Part shown: piece by piece, positions 54,601-64,000 of the stretch
Layout of the letters: each line of letters starts with the position of its first letter
Position numbering within the stretch: position 1 is the stretch's first letter
Notes under the pieces: generated by a model
What the model was told of the DNA's origin: nothing
Databases searched by the model: none
The model's input: only the letters and a program-made list of their open reading frames with translations
Origin: Hyposmocoma kahamanoa
Taxonomy: Eukaryota > Arthropoda > Insecta > Lepidoptera > Cosmopterigidae
Reading direction: 5' to 3'
Length of the DNA stretch: 64,000 nt
Assembly: GCF_003589595.1 (NCBI RefSeq)
Contig: NW_020656077.1
Span: forward strand, 2,001,428 to 2,065,427
Made by a program: the position numbers and the translations under genes

Positions 54601-57600
54601 GGCGTTACAGGCGTTATAGGCGTCACCAATTTTACATGAATGACGCTGTGGAAAAAGCGCGCGAGCTATAAAAACAACTCCATGACCTATTGAAAAAAGG
54701 AAGATTCATATTGCGAAAATAAGCAAACAAACGAATCTTCTATTCTTCAAAATGTAAAAGAAAATTAAAAAGATCTATCGTCAAATTTAAGCAGGATTCC
54801 TTAATGAAAACTTTGGGCATTGGATGGAAAACAGCAAAAGATGTTTGCCACGGCTGGCTAGCACCTATCATCATGGGGACGAAGATTTTATTCCAATTAC
54901 TATGGAGCAACAACTTAGCGTAGGATAAACATCATAGTGTAGCAACAAATTGGGAAAAGATTTGATCCGAATTAAATGAAATAAAAAACATAACAATACC
55001 TAGAAGGATAAACGGCACAAACGAGCGTATCGAGTTACACGGCTTCAGTGACGCGAGTGAAAAGGCGCATGTATGCGTCATATATATAATAAAAAGTCAG
55101 TGAATGTCCGCGGTGAATACGCCACTACTTTGCTTACATCCAAAACAAAGGTGGCTCCACTGAAGAAAAGGATTACATTCCCAGATTAGAGTTTTGCGGA
55201 GCTCTTTTACTCTCCAAGCTTATGGAGAAAGTTATACCTGTTTTTTCCCATAACCTACTCGATGTCCATTGCTGGACAGACCCAATAGTGGTGTTAGCTT
55301 GGCTACAGGGAAGTAATAAGAAATGGAAAACAATATATAGCAACAGAGTGATGAAAATCACTGAAATCATGCAGCATCTGAGTGGCGTTACGTAAACACT
55401 AAAGAAAATCCAGCCAACTGCGCAACGCGTGGACTTTTCCTCTCGCAACTAGTAAACTTTTCTTTGTGGTGGGAAGGACCTCATTGGCTCGGAACTGAAG
55501 AAAAAGTCTACAAGTCTGCAATATTTTCGACAGATGAAGGATTGATGTTCGAGTGCTGTAACTAAGCAACAGAGTAGCGATGACGAAAGCAGTGAGACGT
55601 CATCAAACAGCTGTTCGAATATCATAGTTCGATAACACGTGCCACCCGGTGCCTCACTTGGATGTTACGTTTCATCGCGAGAATACGTTACGAGGTGCAA
55701 GCGAGTAAACAAAGAAACAAGTGACGCGGCTGGACGTATTTTAAAACAAACGCGGCGTAAGTACTTCAATGAGGAAATAAACAGCCTACACATACCACTC
55801 ACGAGGGATGAAGAATATAAACTTTATAGAGTAATTAACTGCCTCCGTGGCCGAATGGTTACCATGCCGGGCTGCCACGCAGAGGTCCCAGGTTCGATTC
55901 CCGGGCCGGGTGAAATATTTGTATGACCTACATTTATTTCTCTCGTGAGTTTGGGTGTAATTTGTGGTTGTCTATGTGTGTGTCCATGGCACCCGCGACA
56001 CAGGGTTTCCCTAGTGTGGGGCTATGTTGAGTGTGTGCGTTATTATTATTATAATTCCGCTACCAGTGTACCAACCTGACGGTGACGTCACAGTAGCGCA
56101 CTCTTCCTCAACACAATATATCGCTATCAATCGACGACAGAAAACTTACATTTCTGTCGAGGGAGAAGAGCTTCATCAATATATGCAATTGAAAGTGGAC
56201 AGCTGCTATATAAGTAACATTAATTACCCTGTGTATAATTTGCAGAGCATAAACGCACCGTGTAAGGCAAAAATACTAGCACAACAATCTAACATACACT
56301 ATGATGCAAAACTAGATCGATGTAACGACGATTGGATCAAATTACACCAAAGTCACCGCTGGCTTTACGTACGTTGCAACAACTGCCGTACGAGTATCAT
56401 AGGAGAAAAGTAAAATATTCAAATTATAACGAATCTAACTGTAGTCGGAATACTCAACTTATCGGATGGATGAGCCTTTCAAACACAGGACTCTGAAACC
56501 TACTTATATACGCACTTTGGGTATCCGATATACCAAACATCAATCTGCATATGAACCAACAAGTTGGCTTAAACATCAATACGAGCAAGACCTATCTGTC
56601 CACTACACTAAATAACAGCGGGATCCACGAACGTCTTGACGAACAGTTGATTCGACAAAGAACAAACGAACAGTTGATTCGACAAAGAACAAACGAACAC
56701 CTTCCAACGATCTATCGACACACCATGTACATCAGATTGTGGTCCTCTACGTTCTAGTGGGAACAGCTTGCGTTGCAATCGTTTGTGTAGCCACGAATAA
56801 ACTTCAAAAGCGTTGTAAGAAGCGGTCGGAGACACGAGGAAGGACAACAAAGGCCAACGCCGTGCTGCGCCCATCTTCCGGCACTACCACTTCAAATACT
56901 TTGCAATCTAGCCCCTTATATTAATAAGTCAATCGCGCACCTGAGAAACCAAAGCGACTCTTTGATTTTAACTCTGCCGGGATAGAGACATCTTGAATTC
57001 CATATTTAAGAAACACACATTTGTACAGGTTGATGTTCGTCTTACATTGTTGTTCGTTATATTATCCTTTTTTGTCCTTGACAGGTTGTTTAAAACCGCA
57101 CATTTTAGTTCCGTTTACGTTGCATCCTACCTGTGCGCCTGTGTTTGTGTGTGAATAGGCAATTAAATCAGAGTTTAACGAACATTCAGTAAATTTAGAC
57201 ATTTAACAACTTACAACAACGTAAGAGATACACAGTCTCAGCTAGCTTGTATAAGTATAAAATTGGTAAGGACCAATAAACTTTTATTACTTATCTATCT
57301 ATTTAAACAATTAGGCGTCAGTACTAATCAAATGATAAAATGATGTGATACTATAGCGTGCTATTGGCCTCTATAAATACTTTACCTTGCTATCGAAATC
57401 GTTGTCTCTGTAACAAGCCTGGCACAAAGGGCAATAGTTGCCTTTTTGTCGGAGTTTGAAACAGGAGCCGCAAAATGGTAGGCTTCCCACGAATTTGCTG
57501 ACGCGACTACTGTCGCAACTCTTACATTTCAGGCATGCGCGACAAATCTGCAAGTAGAAATTATCGAACCTCAGATTAAGTCACTGCAATCAACTAACTT

Positions 57601-60600
57601 CACATAAATAACTTACGTTTTATTAAAGACACCTTATAAGTATTCAGTAGATCCATTAAAATAAAAGTAAAAAAAGATTTCTTAAAATTTTATATCCAAT
57701 CGCAGTTTGAATATTTTTAGAACATCTATTACACTGTACAGCAAATTTAAAATATCTGTGTAGTTTAGGCCCTAAAACTTCTTGAAATAAAAAAGGACAT
57801 AGTGAACATTTTCGAGATTGTCTATTGACTTCCTGAAATAGAAGTATAATATCATTGTGAAATACAGATATCCACCTCGACTATCTGTGTAGGTGCCGAA
57901 GACAATTAAATAAAAAGAAGTAATTACGCCTTGCCACGGGAGCTGAGTAACGAAGGGAGCATAAATAAGTTATAAGTGTTTATTTCTACAGGTAAAAAAA
58001 AAAACCATATAATACACGACTTTTTTATTTATGCGCATTAATTTGAAGCAATAAGCAAATAATGAGAAAAATAATCGTATCGCTTAAATGTAAAAGAACA
58101 CAAAACGCCGAAACAATGTGAGATAAAATGATAATACATTATTAATATACGTACACAAACAATAAATTAAGCAATGATAGCCTAGATGGGAGAAAGCTTG
58201 TCTCTTAAGAACAGGATTCAAATTTCAATTCTCACTAGGGACTTGCACGAATTGCAGTATTTACATCACTTGAAATTACAGTTTATTTGCTTTTAACGCG
58301 AAGCAATACGTTTTAAGTAAACGTGCACGTTGGAGAAAATTTACAAAACTCTTTAAAAGCATGGGAAGTCTCCAACGCTTCTTCTTTATTCTTCGTTGAT
58401 AAAATAAATATAAACAAACAAACAGGTAATTTACTTCAAATTTACCTTTAAACGCAAATGCAATTATGTGATCTTATTATAAAAGGCAGTCATAGAATTC
58501 GCAAAAGCACATCGTAATCATCGGAAATATGTTATATGGACACGCGTCAATATTTCGCTAGGCTCCCTATAATGCTACATAAACATAATGCAACTTAAAA
58601 TTGTATAAGAGTTATATAAATATAATTTATTAATTGTTTTTTTTTAAATTTTTGGCTAATCGCGGTAACCCATTGATCTCATGTACCGGTAACCGTTTAA
58701 TTTACTTTACGAATTTCGTTATAATTATTATATTTTCGTTTGTTTTCATGTCGAGCATAAAAGTTTATATCATATTGTCTCGAACGTTATAACTTTCTTT
58801 TGTCAAACTACTCAATACAACATATAAAATTATTTGCAATCTTGCAATCGGCCAAATAGATGACCTTGCCTCAAACACAGCTACATTTCCTCGAATATAA
58901 CACAAATGAATAAAGACTAAATAAACAGGCCCAAAAATAATAAACAGGCTCAAAAATTCAGTTATAAATTACAATAGGGAAACGATCACCAAAAGTCAAC
59001 CAGTAGTTACTGATACATACAAGGAAAACAGAACACGTCCCTTAATGGTTGCAAATGAACACGCAGGCAGCTGCTAGTGCGCTTTAAAATCGCTATTTGC
59101 TTTCTCTTTAATCACAAAATATACGATTTAAGATCAATATACCCTAAAGCAGAGAAATAAAAAATTGTTGAAAATTATTGCGATTTCACAACATCATTAG
59201 CATTAATTAATAGTAGTTTCGACTGTACGGTGTTCCAAATACTTATTAATGATAGTATGATAACTGTGAATATTTCTTAGTTCTGATTTACAACCAAAAA
59301 TGATACATTAGATAGGTGTGTAGTGAGTACACTGCGTGGTGACTGACTGAGAATTATTATAAATTTAACTAAATGTCGCATGAATACGCAAAATGCTGCA
59401 TAAACACAATGTACGGTCTTGCATGCTACATCGACACTGCAAGGATGATCATGGAGGAGTACATTTTTTTTGTTGGTAGATGACGACGATGATATTTTTA
59501 TTTATTTTTATATTTTAGGTTATATTAGGCAACGGAAAATTGGAAAAACTGCCTAGTAATGTAAAAGGAATCACCAAGCCAAAGGTATCTTTACAAATAT
59601 CTAGAAAATGTTCACATTTGGAAATTGCGATTTGTGCGATCAGTTTTGATTTTCTAATACTTTGCTGTCTGTCCAACGACATATGCGACGTCTTAAGTAG
59701 AACACAATTAATCTACGCGTAATTCTGAGCTTTCAAATTAAAGTACCTGCGGCCAATCACTGCGATGATCAGGTGGCGCAGCGGGTAGGCACGCGGCGTG
59801 GTAGTGTCGCGCGCAGCTGCGGCAGCGTAAACGTGCTGCGCCGCGGGAACAAGCCGCGCAAGCCACGCAACGCGCGCACATCCAGCCGCTGCCACCCGGC
59901 GCGTCTTCCGCACACCAACTGTGGTACCACTCACAGCAACTCGAACATACTAGCATCTACAAGACAATTACATCAAACATTAGTGTCAGGTCCTTGAAAA
60001 GGATAAAAAATCAAACTATCGTCTTGTTTCTCACCTTTTCTTGGCCAGCGCTTCCGCACAAGAAGCATAATCTTGCGATAGTAAAGGATGTTGTCCCGAT
60101 TAGGCCAAAACCAGAATTGCAAACTTCATCTGGATCATAGCTTTCCCAAAAATCTACACAAATCAATTCTGATTGTGAACGGTTCTGTCCGTATTTTTGC
60201 GAGCGGCCACGTACCTGAACAAAAAAAGAAAGAATTTGTAAGGTGTTTTGACGATGTAGTTAACAAGCTGATCCCACTTCTCAGAAGTGTAATTTGGGCC
60301 ATAACTGAAGAAAAAACAGCTTACTTACATTGGTAATATTTGTTAAAGGTTTCATTGTAGCCTTTTTTGGAAGCAAATCCATAATAGTTTCATCTTCACT
60401 GGATTCTGATTTAGTTGACTTGGCCAGCGCCAAGGGTTCCGTCTTTTTCTTTTTACTTTCAGGTTGCGTTTCTGCATCAGTTTCCTTTGCGACGATTGGC
60501 TCGATCAGTGGTGGAGGCACTTTGTTTTCTGCATCGACTTCCGAATCCCCACTAGACAAATCAGAAAATGCAGTATCTTTGTCCATAGACGACATTGAGT

Positions 60601-63013
60601 TGGAGTCGTCATCAAAAGGAATCTTGTCTGATTTGTCTTTTTCTTCCTGCACAGGGAATGTCGCAATAGGTTGTCCCAAAACAATAGATGCGCTTCGGCA
60701 AACATGTTTGACACGCGGACCTTTAAGTTCAACTTTCTGTCTTTTAGGATCTTCGGCTTGCTTTGATTCACTTTTATCTTTCTTCCTCACTTTAACCCTC
60801 GTCAAGCGGCGTTTTCTGCTTGTACTGAACTCTTCATTTGTTTCAAGTGGTTCAGGTCTGTCTTTTTGCACTTTATCCTGTAACATAAACACAAAAATTT
60901 GGTTATGTGCCATTTCTTAAAAAGCTATATGAAATTCAAGTCTATGTGGTAATTTCTTTATTTACCTCTTTTTCAGGTTTCTCAGCCTCGTCATGTGTCT
61001 TCTTTGTTGACTTCCCTGGTCCAAACACTGTATTCTCGTTTTCATTTGCTGTAATAGCAGCAAACACAGATTGTCCACCAGAAATGTTATTAGATGCAGC
61101 TCTTACAGGATTTACTGGAGTAATAGGTCCCGTATGTGCAGAACCTGCTCTCATGTAAGGGGGCAACATAGCAGTTAGGGTAGTTCTTATATCTGATGGA
61201 ACTTGGAAAGCTTTAAGGCACAACTTTAACCAACAGGCTGGACATCGAGAATTGTTCGCGCAACGGAGCAGCTTCCACTGTTGGGACCGAACTACTGGTG
61301 GAACATGACAAATACCTAAAAAAACAAAAGCTTGTAATTTAGTGGGGCTTTGGGTATAGAGGAGAAACACAAACAAATATGAAATTTAAATAATTGAAAA
61401 GAAAAACTCATTTTCAAAAGAATGATTTCATATGCTCATATCTGGCCGAGTTTAATAAAAATAAAATTAAGTTAATTAAAAGACAGTTACCTTCGCCTTT
61501 TAAGCACTGCATCACGATTGGCTCTGTTCTTTGCGGTAATTTCTCCTTTTTCAGCAACTTTGAGATGAATTTGCGACAAGATTCACATGAGTATATTCCG
61601 AACTTTCTTGCTTGCTTTACAAATCTGTAGAATCGCACTGCGCCACAAACACCACATGTTACTGTTGTTGGAGGAGTTGGTGCTGTAAAAGTTAATTAAA
61701 TTAAAAATAATTGCATATTTCTAAAGTTTAATTTATATAAATGTCCACTAAAGAAACAGGAACAAATAGATAAAGAATAACTTACAAGAAGAAGCAGGAG
61801 GAGCAGAAAATGGACCATCCAGTCCTGGTGATGTCTGAACTGGAGAGCTCAATTGCAACCTAGCTTCTCTGATGATCACTTTACCACTCAGCAGTTGAGA
61901 AGCAGATGTCTTTTCTCTTTCTGGACTGGACGTAGCAGATTTATTTTCTTCGTCGCCACTAGCTAAAGGACTGTCGCTGTCCCAACTCTCTTCAGATTCC
62001 GAATCACTAGTCGTACTGGACGAGCTGCTGCTAGCATCTGAGATGTCCATCAACTTTCTCATGGCATGACCTCCCTTATCCTCTTTAGAAGATTCTACAG
62101 CTTTCAAATTCTCAGATTCCTCCAGATTAGAATTCTCGTCCTGTGATTGATCTTCTTTCTCATATGAAAAAACATCGTTTGAAGCCTTTCTTGAACCTGA
62201 ATTAAGGCCAGAGAAAGAAGTTACTGTCTTATCTTTGAACAAACTTGAACTTGTAGAAGCCAACAGTTGCTTGTCTTTAGCCTTTTCATTGTCAAGTCCC
62301 TTTTCACATTTCTCTGCAGCTTCATCCCCATCAGGAATATTGTTGAACACTAACCTCTTCAGTTTAGGCTTCTTGAGAACTTTACAGGAGTTGACTGCTG
62401 TAGCAACTGCTGTTTGATCCTCTCCTTCCACAAATCTTTTATTTGGTTTGATGACACGAGATGAGTGAGAACTCCTCATTAGAAATTTGGAATTCCCATT
62501 GTCTTTTTCTATGGGTGATACAGTTCTAGGTGGAGGTGAAACTGGGCGACCATCACCAAAGTTAGCAAATTTATTTCCAGATTTAGATAACGGATTCAAA
62601 TTTTTCTTTAAGTAGCCTTCTTGATATTCTGATGTCGACCTTGAACTCAAATCAGTGAGCTTAGCAGGTTTGAGGATACTGTTGAATGTAGAGTATTCTG
62701 TTTGTTTGAGTGCCGATTTCTTCTTGATAATGGGCACAAGAGGGGCATGGTGTTTTAGTGGAAGCTTTTTCAGAGGCAAAAAGATGTCCTCACAGCTTTC
62801 AACTGTGCCAAAGGTGACAGTCTTCTTAACGGGTTTGGGTTTATCAGGTTTTGGTGGATCCATTTTATTCTGCAACCGAGTACGCACCGGCGACTTACAT
62901 GAATCACTGTTATCTTTTTCAACAAAGTCCTCTTCACTACTCTGTGTACTTTCATCTAGTTTAATTTCACTGGTTGGGATCTTATCATTATTGTTTTCTT
63001 TCTTTTCTTCTTC
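42473..63013 (-). CDS. trx: Trithorax / KMT2A-type histone H3K4 methyltransferase, 5'-partial
   Basis: Twelve exons in gene order: 63013-61786, 61682-61491, 61315-60966, 60877-60329, 60214-60035, 59956-59747, 57547-57386, 53109-43597, 43521-43298, 43139-43012, 42922-42732, 42646-42473. They sum to 13,101 nt (4,366 aa plus stop), all GT-AG and in phase. Domain order: a disordered N-terminus, a nuclear-receptor-like zinc module, three clustered PHD fingers, an extended PHD, FYRN, a huge disordered region, FYRC, a Win motif (GSAR), SET and post-SET. This is the Trithorax/MLL1 layout; no CXXC domain or bromodomain is visible. The enzyme methylates H3K4 in a COMPASS-like complex with WDR5, RBBP5 and ASH2 and maintains Hox expression. 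The first exon enters at phase 0 from beyond the region, so N-terminal residues are missing. Already longer than fly Trx (about 3,700 aa). Confidence 0.96.
42732..42922 (-). CDS. trx: trx exon (SET core)
   Basis: Encodes [40 protein letters not shown] and RFINHSC, the SAM- and lysine-binding core. All motif residues (EYAGE, NHSC) are intact, so an active enzyme is expected. Donor TGCGAC|GTATGT. Confidence 0.97.
43012..43139 (-). CDS. trx: trx exon (SET-N)
   Basis: Encodes [20 protein letters not shown], then [18 protein letters not shown]: the start of the SET domain with the GRGLF cofactor loop. Acceptor ATGTTGCAG, donor GAAGAAG|GTATGA. Confidence 0.97.
43298..43521 (-). CDS. trx: trx exon (Win motif)
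   Basis: Starts [14 protein letters not shown], then [18 protein letters not shown] is the WDR5-interaction motif of MLL enzymes. [16 protein letters not shown] corresponds to the conserved MFxxLASKHRxPP block. Acceptor TTTATACAG, donor TCCAG|GTAATA. Confidence 0.95.
43597..53109 (-). CDS. trx: trx exon, 9,513 nt (PHD3, ePHD, FYRN, disordered region, FYRC)
   Basis: Acceptor TTTTCTTTCAG, donor CCTGGG|GTAAGT; 3,171 codons without a stop. Exon residues 1-43: PHD3 ([20 protein letters not shown]). About 381-495: extended PHD ([12 protein letters not shown] ... WIHANCALW ... [19 protein letters not shown]). About 520-610: FYRN ([25 protein letters not shown]). 904-909 and 939-944: two Taspase1-like QLDG sites. 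About 1010-1030: a C2HC finger ([17 protein letters not shown]). About 1340: an AT-hook-like RGRGRPIPK. About 1460-1590: ILPQG repeats. About 2200-2510: Asn/Gln/Met/His-rich. About 3090-3165: FYRC ([20 protein letters not shown]). An insect-scale reading frame this long in AT-rich DNA is certain coding. Confidence 0.97.
53301..53540 (+). repeat. 5' LTR of the BEL/Pao element
   Basis: Aligns with the 3' LTR from GGTTTATAACCGCACATTTT to GTAGTATTGGCC. About 50 bases shorter because of small deletions, so the copies have diverged for a long time. TTTTGGTCCTTCGAGTCGGA just after it resembles a BEL-type primer-binding region. Confidence 0.8.
53640..55560 (+). pseudogene. BEL/Pao polyprotein remnant (protease, RT, RNase H)
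   Basis: Fragments in order: [14 protein letters not shown] with [12 protein letters not shown] (end of the protease/start of RT in Pao elements), a stop-ridden RT with [10 protein letters not shown], a HLAPIIM-like Pao motif near 54860, RNase H with [12 protein letters not shown], then [15 protein letters not shown] and a CATRG-like stretch at 55420. Many frameshifts and stops; not expressible. Confidence 0.85.
55639..56924 (+). pseudogene. Envelope-like frame of the BEL/Pao element, interrupted
   Basis: Frames 55639-55837 and 56052-56413 are two parts of one env-like protein separated by a SINE. Cys-rich with a likely transmembrane segment encoded near 56735-56800 and a basic tail, as in insect retrovirus-like elements. 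A 27-base unit at 56642-56695 is repeated in tandem. Several frame changes follow 56413. Homology is inferred from position after pol and from the overall layout, so the family is uncertain. Confidence 0.55.
55838..56051 (+). mobile_element. tRNA-derived SINE, copy 2, nested in the BEL/Pao element
   Basis: Starts CTGCCTCCGTGGCCGAATGG, B-box GGTTCGATTCC, same body and (TTA)n tail as 13003-13232. Flanked by TAATT on both sides (55832-55836 and 56052-56056), a short target duplication. It inserted after the retroelement. Confidence 0.9.
57076..57369 (+). repeat. 3' LTR of the BEL/Pao element
   Basis: Partner of 53301-53540. Contains CCAATAAACTTTTATTAC, a possible polyadenylation signal. Its outer end is 16 nt from the trx 5' splice site at 57385. 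Confidence 0.82.
57386..57547 (-). CDS. trx: trx exon (PHD2/PHD3 linker)
   Basis: 54 codons, [20 protein letters not shown], then [20 protein letters not shown], ending NDFDSK. The Cys pairs link PHD2 to PHD3. Acceptor TACTTGCAG, donor GCAAG|GTAAAG. The LTR element starts 16 nt beyond the donor. Confidence 0.93.
57548..59746. other. trx intron, element-poor
   Basis: AT-rich, no bounded repeat, no exon-like segment seen. Confidence 0.5.
59747..59956 (-). CDS. trx: trx exon (PHD1 end and PHD2)
   Basis: Very GC-rich exon. [20 protein letters not shown] completes PHD1; [20 protein letters not shown] and [10 protein letters not shown] continue the Cys/His pattern. Acceptor GTCTTGTAG, donor CCGCAG|GTACTT. 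The GC content contrasts with all other trx exons. Confidence 0.92.
60035..60214 (-). CDS. trx: trx exon (start of PHD1)
   Basis: 60 codons read by splice sites alone (no Met-started frame). Encodes [20 protein letters not shown], then [13 protein letters not shown], which opens PHD finger 1. Acceptor TTTGTTCAG, donor GAAAAG|GTGAGA. Confidence 0.9.
60329..60877 (-). CDS. trx: trx exon (charged region)
   Basis: 183 codons, phase 0 both sides. Basic [20 protein letters not shown] near the start, then [20 protein letters not shown] (a segment conserved before the PHD cluster in Trx) and acidic Ser/Asp clusters. Acceptor TATGTTACAG, donor ACCAAT|GTAAGT. Confidence 0.88.
60966..61315 (-). CDS. 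trx: trx exon (zinc module, second half)
   Basis: Encodes [20 protein letters not shown], the second Cys cluster, followed by [20 protein letters not shown] and a low-complexity Lys/Glu end. Acceptor TTTTTTTAG, donor AAAGAG|GTAAAT. Confidence 0.88.
61491..61682 (-). CDS. trx: trx exon (zinc module, first half)
   Basis: Encodes [20 protein letters not shown], then [19 protein letters not shown]-x2-C ... C-x2-C spacing like the first finger of nuclear receptors, a feature known in fly Trx. Acceptor ACTTTTACAG, donor CGAAG|GTAACT. Confidence 0.9.
61786..63013 (-). CDS. trx: trx exon (N-terminal disordered region)
   Basis: First trx exon in view. Acceptor TTTGTTGCAG, donor TTCTT|GTAAGT, phase 1 out. 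409 codons of Ser/Lys/Glu-rich sequence: [18 protein letters not shown] at the start, [20 protein letters not shown], a KKPKLKRL basic motif that could act as a nuclear localisation signal, and a Ser run before [16 protein letters not shown]. No structured domain. Confidence 0.85.
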
Positions 63014-64000
63014 CTGCAACAAAGTAGGGAGACATATACATATAAATATCTGAAATATATATTTAATTATAAATTGCATACTGCGGTGTCTGCAGCAACT
63101 AATTTATTTAAATTTCTACGTCAAAATATTTTATCACCAGGTAAAGCCTGAAAACCAGCATCTTGCTGAGGCTGTAACCTTTTCTTCATTACAGACCTTT
63201 TAAGTTATTATTTTAAGTGTTTATGTATTGTTTCCTGTGTTGAAGAATAAAGTCCCTTTTATTTTTTATTATTTTTTTTTATATAGTATAGGACAGCCTA
63301 TTGCAATGAAATGTATACATACGGTGAAGTTCAAATTCAACTTTCATAGCAATGTGTTCAAATCATAAAATATTTTACACAAATAATAGTCTGTGTTAGC
63401 AAGTGTTTATGTGTTAAAAATTTAAATATTTACCAAGATAATTTGATAATTACATGTAAACATTATATTGTGGACTGTAAGCTTAAGTATTTGGTTACAT
63501 TCATAAAAAATAAGCTTCTCTTCCACGTGATGACGCCTGTCATAGACGTGATGCCTATTTTGCTGTTTTCACCCTATTACAACCTCACAAACACTAAGTC
63601 CTCGAACACTACCTCAAGACAAGACTGCATTGATTAATAATTTTGCTCAGTGTTTATGAAAACCACACATTAAATACATATAAAAGCCATTATGTCATGC
63701 ATAAAGGCTCCCAGTGTTTAATGCTTGGTACAAATAGTAGTAAATTCATGATCTAATAAATATAAATCATCTCATAAGAAATATTTACGAAAATGTTTAT
63801 TTATTTTCTAATAAACATTTTTTGTTTTTATTCAAATTATATAGTTTGTAAAGTAGGTTACTACTAGACTCATTACTTTCAGTCACCAAACTTAAAGGTA
63901 AATAATATAAACTTTGGACATTAACATATACTTTTAAAACCCTTCTATATACTTTTAAAAGGCTTTGAGGATGTAATATAACTGAAAGGTAACTTGGTCT
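63014..64000. other. trx intron, 5' side, to window edge
   Basis: AT-rich. A stretch GTTGAAGAATAAAGTCCC at 63240-63257 followed by T-rich sequence looks like a retroelement tail but has no confirmed partner. Earlier trx exon(s) must lie beyond base 64000. Confidence 0.4.

Larger units (their letters stand above)
53301..57369 (+). mobile_element. BEL/Pao LTR retroelement with env-like frame, degenerate
   Basis: About 4.07 kb with related ends: LTRs at 53301-53540 and about 57076-57369. Both share ACCGCACATTTTAGTTCCG, TTTAACGAACATTCAGT, CAACAACGTAAGAGATACAC and ATACTATAGCGT. An 8-mer TCTATAAA lies just outside both ends (53293-53300 and 57370-57377) and may contain the target duplication. Pol is broken, gag is not seen, and an env-like frame is interrupted by a SINE. 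Sits in the trx intron before the 9.5-kb exon, opposite strand to trx. Confidence 0.88.

Noticed and set aside
59773..59997. Plus-strand frame opposite the GC-rich trx PHD exon
   Set aside because: The minus strand has the Cys/His PHD pattern with matching splice sites; the plus frame has none.
60330..60920. 196-codon plus-strand frame opposite a trx exon (also 62655-63053)
   Set aside because: Complementary to Ser/Lys/Glu-rich trx codons; antisense of AGA/TCA-rich sequence tends to stay open. No motif.

Overview
The window is nuclear DNA of an insect, most likely a moth or butterfly (Lepidoptera). It is AT-rich, its genes are split by GT-AG introns, and it is full of small DNA transposons and tRNA-derived SINEs. 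At the left edge lies the end of a neuropeptide gene encoding a kinin very close to the moth peptide helicokinin III. No bacterial gene, operon or CRISPR array is present.

Layout. 2-223 (+): C-terminal end of a kinin (leucokinin-type) prepropeptide. 224-5074: 3' UTR, LINE tails and one TA-flanked foldback element. 5075-5554 (-): single-exon Pin1/dodo prolyl isomerase. 5555-8900: element-rich spacer with a hAT-type MITE, a GC-rich patch, a SINE and a dispersed repeat. 8910-15725 (+): five-exon ING1/2-type gene with a C-terminal PHD finger; its second exon can also read through into an acidic tail with its own stop and AATAAA. 16353-25600: transposon territory (broken Tc1-like transposase, a 712-bp hAT element with a perfect 8-bp target duplication, a 1.2-kb relative of the 6.6-kb MITE, several foldbacks). 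25966-35884 (-): complete nine-exon RASSF8, 434 aa. 36175-37490: hairpins and a LINE remnant. 38126-39159 (+): three-exon Tctex-type dynein light chain, 122 aa. 42473-63013 (-): trithorax/KMT2A H3K4 methyltransferase, twelve exons in view giving 4,366 codons, N-terminus beyond the right edge. One trx intron (53110-57385) holds an old LTR-bearing BEL/Pao retroelement that was itself hit by a SINE.

All splice junctions given were read by eye from GT/AG sites and checked for phase: ING sums to 990 nt, RASSF8 to 1,305 nt, the dynein light chain to 369 nt and the visible trx part to 13,101 nt, all divisible by three. The genes are not an operon. Two are linked in chromatin biology: Trx-family enzymes write H3K4 methylation and ING PHD fingers read H3K4me3. 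The dynein light chain and trx converge tail to tail.

The most unusual observations are the in-frame acidic alternative end of ING; three unrelated transposable elements each sitting 15-25 nt inside an intron just after a 5' splice site; the 9.5-kb uninterrupted trx exon with a long Asn/Gln/Met/His-rich region; and two Taspase1-like QLDG sites in Trx that both depart from the consensus. I found no gene cluster that looks like a wholly new system.
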